Assembly (NCBI GenBank): GCA_963825305.1
Contig: CAWGTA010000003.1
Location: forward strand, 354,247 to 418,246
Direction of reading: 5' to 3'
Length of the DNA stretch: 64,000 nucleotides
DNA from: PSRJ01 sp963825305
GTDB lineage: Bacteria; Acidobacteriota; Terriglobia; Bryobacterales; Bryobacteraceae
This document shows, piece by piece, positions 58,177-64,000 of the stretch (within the stretch, counting starts at the first letter, position 1; each line of letters begins with the position of its first letter). A program made the translations under genes and the position numbers. The notes beneath the pieces are model-generated. The model worked only from the letters and a program-made list of their open reading frames with translations, did not search any database and was not told the DNA's origin.

Positions 58177-59536
58177 CCGACTCGCCGCGATCGCGTCGCG
58201 AACCACCGCATCGAATTCGCGTGCGCGGGTGTCATAGGAGAGCTCATTGCGCAGCGCCGAGCGGTCGAAGGAGCGCGGAGCGCGCCGGAGAACTTCGCCG
58301 CTGCAAGATCCTCGATCACCCGGGCCATGCCTTGCTCGTCTGTCGGATCGACGAGCCACACGCCGGCACGCCGCTCGAGGTAATCGCGGTTCTCTCCGGC
58401 CGGCGTCGCCGCAAGGATCGGGCGGTCGGTCGTGAGGTACTCGTAGGTCTTCGCGGAGATGCGTCCACCGGGCGAGCCGTCGACGCGGGTGGGGAGCGTC
58501 AGGAAAAGCAGGTCGGCGGCTGCGGACGCGGCGGTCACCTCGCGGTGGGTGACGGGCCGAGGACCGCGACGACATCCTGCACGCCGGCAGCCTCGAGCGC
58601 CCGCTGGACGAGCGCCTCTGGGAAGGGGTTGCCGTGGATCGTCAGGTGCAGCCTGCCCCTCCCAATCGGGGCGGCGCTGGATGACGGCGAGGATCGCCCG
58701 GCCGATCACGGCCGGCGAGGAGGTCCGATAGTCGAGCTCGACGAGCTGATGGCGACCGAGCCGCATCCAGGCTCCGTACAGGCGCTCTGCGAAGGCCTGC
58801 GGGCCGTCTCCGTCGAGCAGCGACCACCACCCGTTCATCGCGCCTGCATAGACGATCTCGAAGCGGCGCCATTATCCGGCGCGCCTGGCGCCGGACCCGG
58901 GGTCACCGCCGTAGCGGACGAGACGGAGCTTGGCCCGCTCAGCCGGCGGCTGGCGGGCGCGAACCCGCTCGAGATTGCGCGCGGACACGTATACGACCGC
59001 GTCGGCGAGGCGGATGTAGCTGTCCTCCAGGCGCATGGCAAGGCGGTGATGCAGCCGCGTTGGGAAGTGCGGGTGCATGTCGGTGCAGGTCGGCGAGTCG
59101 TCGAGGTTCACGATCAGGGGCACTCCGGACAGGTGGCTCAGCGCGAGCCCCGCGAGGCCTCCACCGTAAGGCATCATGAACACGACGATCGCGTCGGGGC
59201 GGCGCGCCGCGATCGCGCGGCGACCGGCGCGGATTGCGGGCAACACCCAGAAGATCGAGCTGTCCGGCCAGACGAGCAGCTCGATCAGCTTGTTCAGACG
59301 CAACATTCTGAGTGCCGCGAGCAGGCGTCGCGGACGCCGATCCCGCACCGTCTCGATGCGGAGCTCGCCCTGGGAGGCGGGCCCGGCGCTCGCCGTGAGC
59401 AGATCGATGTCCCACTCGCGGCGAGGCGTGAGAGCAGCTTGTCGGCACGGATCGCAGTCGGCGTCGTCTCTGGTGCAAACGATGGCGAGATGCACAGCAG
59501 GGCGGGTCGCCGGACAGCCCGCGAGGGCTCGCCCAT
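58158..59536 (-). pseudogene. GT4-like glycosyltransferase with several frameshifts
   Basis: Starts at ATG 59536, overlapping the stop of the upstream glycosyltransferase (ATGA). Pieces in order: LLCISPSFAPETTPTAIRAD; DAIVVFMMPYGGGLAGLALS; VPLIVNLDDSPTCTDMHPHF; ADAVVYVSARNLERVRARQP; EVTAASAAADLLFLTLPTRV; RISAKTYEYLTTDRPILAAT; and NRDYLERRAGVWLVDPTDEQ. The K-x-x-E-Y-L block matches GT-B family 4 enzymes (nucleotide-sugar site). About four frame changes are required (near 59420, 58905, 58650 and 58290). It probably transfers a sugar in surface-glycan assembly. The 3' end is uncertain and convergent with the sulfotransferase. Confidence 0.68.
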
Positions 59537-60776
59537 CAGGCCCGCCAGCTTGCCCGAGCGCGTGTGTAGGCGGCTCGCAACGCCTCGAGATGGGACCGCG
59601 GCGTGAACCTGTCCGAGGTCATCCTGCGGCCTGCCTCCCCCATCGCGCGCTGGCGCTCGGGGTCGGCGAGAAGCTCGCTGAGAGCGTCCGCCAGTTGGTG
59701 CTCGTCGCCCGGCTTGACGGCGAGCCCGTTGACACCGTGCTCGAGCCAGTCGCGGATCCCGCCGGTGAGGCTCGCAACCGCCGGTCGGCCGGCTTCGAAG
59801 GCCTCGATCCCGCCGAGGCCGAACGGCTCAGGCCAGACCGAGGGAACCGCAGCCACCGAGGCTTCGGCGATCTCTAGGGCGAGCTGCGCGGCGTCCAGCC
59901 AGCCGGTGAATCGCACGCGGTCCGCGACGCCGATCCGCGCGGCCAACTCGCGCATCTCATCGAGCCGCCAGCCGTCCCCGCAGACGACGAATTCGGCGTC
60001 GACGTGGCGGGCCGCCCGAACCAGGACGTCGACCCCCTTCGGCGCGACGACGCGGCCCGAGAAGACAACGCGGCGCCGGTGCTCGTGGCCCGAGCCGTTC
60101 GCTGTCCGCAGCGTGCTGAAGGTGGGGACAATCGCCGCCGCTGGACCCCGTTGATCGCCAGGTGGCGGTCCATCGCCGTCGAGCAGGTGATCGCGAGATC
60201 GCACTCCCGCAGGGCCCTTAGGCCCGCGCTCGCCTTGCGGTAGCTGGCGGGCAGCCGACCCGGGTTGGTGGTGTGGGCACAGCCGGGCAGCCGCGGGATA
60301 CACCCCGGACCGTGGGCCCGCATGCACTCCTGGCCCGGGCGGAAGTAGTGGACACCCGAGGTGCAGGCCGTATACCCGTGTGCGCTCACCACAACGGGTG
60401 CGCGCACACGCATCCACTCCAGCAGGGCCGGCTCATCGACTTGATGGAAGTGGACCACCGAGGGAGCCTGTTCCATCGCTTCGGCGGCTCTCTCCTCGGG
60501 GGCGGCCGACTCGTCGAAGAGCGCCGGGCTCTCGAGGACCTCGACCCCGGGGACCGGCGTTCCGCCGTCGTCGCGGGCACACAGCACCGTCACCTTCGCA
60601 CCCGCCTGCGCCAGCGTCGCCGCGCTCGCCGCGACGTGCGCGCCGACGCCGCCGTCGCGCGACCAGCGTGGCGTCACAAACAGCACCGGACCGGAGACGT
60701 CGTGCCCGGCCGGCTCGCGCCGCCCCGTAGGCACAGTTGAGGCTGGACGGCTCCGCCGGGACACATTATCGATCAT
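59536..60776 (-). pseudogene. GT4 glycosyltransferase with one frameshift
   Basis: ATG 60776 (MIDNVSRRSRPAS). The N-terminal GT-B half reads VLFVTPRWSRDGGVGAHVAA, VVHFHQVDEPALLEWMRVRA and PVVVSAHGYTACTSGVHYF. A Cys-rich insert (PGQECMRAHGPGCIPRLPGC) is found in some GT4 enzymes. A frame change near 60145 leads to the C-terminal half: GRVVAPKGVDVLVRAARHVD, VRFTGWLDAAQLALEIAEAS and PSVWPEPFGLGGIEAFEAGR with the E-x7-E catalytic/nucleotide motif. Domains are otherwise complete. It is the first gene of a two-gene minus-strand glycosyltransferase operon. Confidence 0.78.
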
Positions 60777-60827
60777 AGTGTCTCCCAGCTGCCTCCGTCT
60801 ACGAGGAGCACGGCGATGGGCTGACCC

Positions 60828-60923
60828 CTCTCTGTCAATGTCCGGCGAGATGCTCACCATCGAAGAATTACTGACCTTGAGGGCGAAAACAGGAGAGCGC
60901 TGGACATGGAGGGAGCACGAATG
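60828..60923 (+). repeat. ~96-bp inverted repeat, left copy
   Basis: From CTCTCTGTCAATGTCCGGCG to GCACGAATG, it matches 61839-61934 in inverted orientation at nearly 90 percent of positions, including the block GAATTACTGACCTTGAGGGC. It can be read as MSGEMLTIEELLTLRAK, but no protein family is recognised. Confidence 0.75.
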
Positions 60924-60990
60924 GAATTGCCGCCCGCTGCTCATCGTTGGCGGGCGCGCCGCGCCGGCAGGGGTCCCGGGCCCTGAGCGG

Positions 60991-61125
60991 CTCCCGGATC
61001 CGGAGTTGGTGGAGCAGGCCAAGCGGGGGTCGCTCACGGCCGAGTACAAGGCCAGGGGCCTCGCTGAGGCTGACGCGTGCATGCAGTCGGGTGAGCTTGA
61101 CAGGCTCCGCGACGAGCGGTTGTCG
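60991..61125 (+). pseudogene. IS3-family transposase OrfA remnant
   Basis: The frame reads LPDPELVEQAKRGSLTAEYK, then ARGLAEADACMQSGELDRL. This matches the N-terminus of IS3-type OrfA proteins (R-F-T-A-E-Y-K-x-x-I-L-x-E-A-D-x-C) used by actinobacteria. The conserved block after it (L-Y-S-S-H-L-T-x-W-R) is missing. Only a fragment remains, next to one copy of the 96-bp repeat. Confidence 0.5.
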
Positions 61126-61251
61126 GCTCGAACTCCCGGGTGCCGGTCCCGTGTGGGCGGGAAGCTGAATCGCTTTCACCAAGTAGATCGCCGATAGTTC
61201 AGCGCAGCTGCCGACGCGCTTCACGAAGCTGGTGGTCGCTACGCTGATCTC

Positions 61252-61807
61252 GTGACGGCCGCATCTCACCGAAGCGTTCGCTGGGTCTTTCTCGATCGCG
61301 ATGGCACTATCAATGCGATGCCGCGGATCGGCGACTATGTCGACCACCACCAGCGAGCTACGTCTCATCGAAGGTGCGGCCGGCGCGATCAGGCGTTTGA
61401 ATGAGGCCGGAGTCTGGGTGGGCGTCGTGACCAACCAGCGCGGGATCGCACTTCGGGGCGCATGACGCTGGCTGATCTTGAATCAGTGCACGAGCGGTTA
61501 CGTTCGCTGCTCGAGGAGGCGGGGGCGCATGTGGACGCGATCTACGTGTGTCCTCACCAGGAGGGGATGTGTGGTTGCCGCAAGCCGCTCCCCGGTCTGC
61601 TTTTTAGGGCACAGCATGAGGTGGAGGACCTGGACCTCGGGCGGGCGGCGATCATTGGAGACTCGTTGTCAGACATCGAGGCCGGCCGAGCTGCCGGGGC
61701 GAGCACGGTGTTGCTCGCTTCCGGGGACGTCGAGGCCGGCGGAAGCCGACTGTGTCGTCCCGTCGTTGGAGGCGGCGGGGGTGACCTCGCTCCTGCAGCG
61801 CCGCTGA
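61252..61807 (+). pseudogene. gmhB: Heptose-bisphosphate phosphatase (HAD), frameshifted
   Basis: GTG 61252. HAD motif I is WVFLDRDGTINAMPRIGDYV. A shifted frame gives RLIEGAAGAIRRLNEAGVWV and GVVTNQRGIA (motif II). The next gives the zinc site YVCPHQEGMCGCRKPLPGLL and motif III/IV (AAIIGDSLSDIEAGRAAGAS). The last piece is EADCVVPSLEAAGVTSLLQR. At least three frame changes are needed (near 61340, 61455 and 61740). The CPH-x3-G-x-C-x-C-RKP-x-PG block is diagnostic of GmhB, which dephosphorylates heptose-1,7-bisphosphate. It fits with hddA and gmhA downstream. Because catalytic motifs survive, the shifts may be sequence errors. Confidence 0.75.
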
Positions 61808-61838
61808 GCAGGCTACGCGCTTTCGATGACCCCTCGGG

Positions 61839-61934
61839 CATTCGTGCTTGTCTCCATGTCCAGCGCTCTGCGGTTTCGCCCTCAAGGTCAGTAATTCCTC
61901 GATGCTGAGCATCTCGCCGGACATTGACAGAGAG
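61839..61934 (-). repeat. ~96-bp inverted repeat, right copy
   Basis: Inverted partner of 60828-60923. The two copies flank the IS3 remnant and the gmhB gene. The gap between this repeat and hddA (61935-62277) shows no gene. Confidence 0.75.
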
Positions 61935-62277
61935 CGGGCGGTTCGCCTCGATCGCGTTGACCTCTTCGCAGGCAACAGCATGGGATCGACACGAGCGAAG
62001 AGCGCACGGCCACTTGGAACATTGGGATCTTATTCGTGGTGAAGAGAGGCCTGCGGCTGGGCTTAGTCCTTACTAGAGGTGGCCGCAACTGATTCGACTT
62101 AGTCGACTGCGACCCTTCGACCGCTATCGTGTATTCTGAGGATCCGGTGTGCAGGCTGCGCAGTAGGAAGGCAGGGGTCGCGGCTCGGCGGAGTTGCCGC
62201 GTTGCTCGAAGATCGAAAGTCACGGGTGACACGATGGTGATTTGCATATCTAGCCAGTCGCAGCGTGGCTGTCCGTG

Positions 62278-63256
62278 ATGGTCTGAGGAACGCCACTCCG
62301 CGTCAGCCTCGTCGGCGGTGGGAGTGACCTGCCTGAGTTCGCCGACCAGCACGGTGGTGCTGTTATATCCACGACGATCGACAAGTGGGTGCATGTAGCG
62401 GTCTCGTCCGCGCTTTGAGGGTGACTTGAGGGTCAGCTACTCTCAAGCTGAGATCGTCGACACGGCGCACGAAGTTAAACATGAGCTCGTCCGCGAGGCA
62501 TTGAGGCTTACCGGGCTTCCGCGTGGACTGGAGATCGTGACACTCGCCGACGTACCAGCACGAGGAACGGGGCTGGGCTCATCCAGCGCAGTGATGGTAG
62601 GCCTGCTGTCTGCTCTGTACGCCTACCAAGGTGTTTTCAGGCCTCCGACGCAACTCGCGGAGGAGGCCGCACAGGCGGAGATCAACGGTCTAGGCAAGCC
62701 GATCGGAAGGCAAGATCACTACGCGGCGGCTGTGGGAGGCTTCAACCTCATCGAGTTCCAGCGGGGCGGTGGCGTACGCACCGAGCCGCTAGTGACCCCT
62801 CCTGGGACACGCGAGACGCTGACTGCAGTTAAGTGCGCAATTCTTCTTACCGGGCCGCCAACGAGCCGCCTCCGACGTGCTCAGCGGCCAGAAGGCCGCC
62901 ATAGTCGATGGTCGCGCGACCGAGTCGCTGCTGAGTATGAGAGACATAGCGTACGAGATGCGAGACCTGTTGGCCACCGGCGAGCTGGCAGGATTCGAGC
63001 AATATCCTCCACCGCAATTGGGAGCTCAAGCGCTCGCTCGCAGAGGGGATCACCGATCGGACGGTGGACGCTTGGTACCAATCCGCGCTTGACGCCGGCG
63101 CCACAGGCGGGAAGCTGCTCGGGGCCGGAGCTGGGGGCTTCCTGCTTCTCTTCACTCCCATCGAGCGACAGTCGGCGGTCCGGACCTGCCCTTGCCGATT
63201 TGCGCGAGGTGCCGTTCTTTGTTCGCCAGCCGTGGAACTCAGATCACGCTTTTTGA
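62278..63256 (+). pseudogene. hddA: GHMP-family heptose-7-phosphate kinase, frameshifted
   Basis: The start region reads M-V-stop-G-T-P-L-R-V-S-L-V-G-G-G-S-D-L-P-E, then ADQHGGAVISTTIDKWVHVA. A shifted frame gives LRVSYSQAEIVDTAHEVKHE, the ATP-binding GHMP loop PARGTGLGSSSAVMVGLLSA, and ETLTAVKCAILLTG. Later frames give LSGQKAAIVDGRATESLLSM, DAWYQSALDAGATGGKLLGA, GAGGFLLLFTP and ALADLREVPFFVRQPWNSDH. The order and motifs match HddA-type kinases, which phosphorylate heptose-7-phosphate at O-1 in GDP-heptose synthesis. About five single-base changes and an in-frame stop at the start would need correcting. Confidence 0.76.
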
Positions 63257-63271
63257 GCCCGCCGGCCACCC

Positions 63272-63858
63272 GTGATGCAGGCTCACATCGACGCGTACCT
63301 AGACCGCTTGCAACAGGCCCTCGTCGGCCTCTCCCGCGAGCGACTTGAGGAACTGGGCGAAACACTGATGCGGGCCTATCGAAACGACAAGCAGGTCTTC
63401 GTGATGGGTAACGGCGGAAGCTCCTCGACCGCCAGCCACATGGCGGCTGACCTCGCCAAGAACACGATCGGCCCCAACATGCGGCGCTTTCGCATCATGA
63501 GCCTCAACGACAACGCCGCGATCGTAACGGCGATGGCCAACGATCTGGGTTACGAGAACGTGTTTTCAGAGCAACTCACTAGTCTCATACGCGCAGGTGA
63601 CGTACTTGTCGCGGTCTCCCGCTAGCGGGAACTCGCCTAACATTCTGAACGCCATTCGCTTTGCGCGCACGCGCAGCGCTGAGGTCGTGGGGCTGCTCGG
63701 ATTTGACGGTGGGCAGGCGGCGGCGCTAGTCGATGTGTCGATCATCGTCCCGTCGCGCGACTATGGTGTGGTCGAGGACGTCCATCTCGTAATAAACGGC
63801 GTTTATGGTCGACTTCTTCCGAGACCAACTCGCCCTCACTCAACCATGGACTGTGTGA
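63272..63858 (+). pseudogene. gmhA: Phosphoheptose isomerase (SIS domain), frameshifted
   Basis: GTG 63272 or ATG 63275. The SIS domain is clear: KQVFVMGNGGSSSTASHMAA, DLAKNTIGPNMRRFRIMSLN and NAAIVTAMANDLGYENVFSE. A frame change near 63620 continues GNSPNILNAIRFARTRSAEV, VGLLGFDGG and VPSRDYGVVEDVHLVIN. Another change near 63805 gives the usual ending VDFFRDQLALTQPWTV with TGA at 63856. GmhA converts sedoheptulose-7-phosphate to heptose-7-phosphate, the first step of the pathway served by hddA and gmhB. The start is 16 bp after hddA. The final 142 bp of the window hold no recognised gene. Confidence 0.8.
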
Positions 63859-64000
63859 CGACCATTCTGATTTATCGAATTCGTCGACGAGCGCGCGCGC
63901 AGTCGCGTGAGGGATCCGTCACCGACACCGTGACGCTCGACTGCGCCGCGAGATGATAAATCGCACTGGGCTCGGCCTCGTCGATGACCGAATCCAGCGT

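Overview
The first ~41.5 kb reads as a chromosome segment of an Acidobacteriota bacterium of the Solibacter/Bryobacter type. I infer this from the gene content: five FG-GAP/ASPIC-UnbV (CRTAC1-like) secreted proteins, two very large Oar-like TonB-dependent receptors with N-terminal carboxypeptidase-regulatory domains, TPR lipoproteins, PQQ-propeller and Vgb-like proteins, a CadC-like regulator, and hairpin-forming REP-like repeats. No rRNA gene or taxonomic marker is present, so this is an inference from families, not a measurement.

Layout. 1-12.3 kb: a partial secreted protein, an RnfD/NQR2-like membrane protein fused to Cys-rich Sel1 repeats, then minus-strand secreted proteins (CRTAC1, PKD/toroid/Fn3, PEP-CTERM, TPR + CRTAC1). 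12.3-20.2 kb: a tightly coupled plus-strand operon of pentaheme cytochrome c-TPR, CRTAC1, histidine kinase, LuxR-type regulator and a second CRTAC1. 20.2-21.6 kb: two consecutive genes each interrupted by one in-frame TGA. They are an AhpD-like CxxU protein and an iodothyronine-deiodinase-like thioredoxin-fold protein (GSYTUPPF). In both, a GG-looped hairpin starts exactly 18 nt after the UGA, so both are probably selenoproteins. 21.8-41.5 kb: TPR protein, Oar-like receptor, CRTAC1 with divergent TPR lipoprotein, a second Oar-like receptor, a PQQ dehydrogenase pseudogene, a Vgb-cytochrome fusion, a CadC-like regulator, an intact PQQ enzyme, and a wrecked aldo/keto reductase.

41.6-56.1 kb is a mobile island. 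It opens with a 3' fragment of tRNA-Gly. It contains an IS630-type element precisely inserted at TA inside a helix-turn-helix gene, a basic DNA-binding-like protein, an exported HNH nuclease, and two related but diverged IS91-like units. Each unit has a tyrosine recombinase plus a HUH transposase, terminal inverted repeats and a 3' hairpin. The two units flank a 1,284-residue hybrid histidine kinase.

From ~56.4 kb to the end the sequence changes character. It becomes very GC-rich and carries actinobacterial (Thermoleophilia-like) sulfotransferases, two GT4 glycosyltransferases, and a heptose cluster (gmhB, hddA, gmhA). Almost every gene there carries several single-base frameshifts, and the first gene is truncated at the junction. 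An assembly chimera or a low-accuracy contig end is at least as likely as horizontal transfer.
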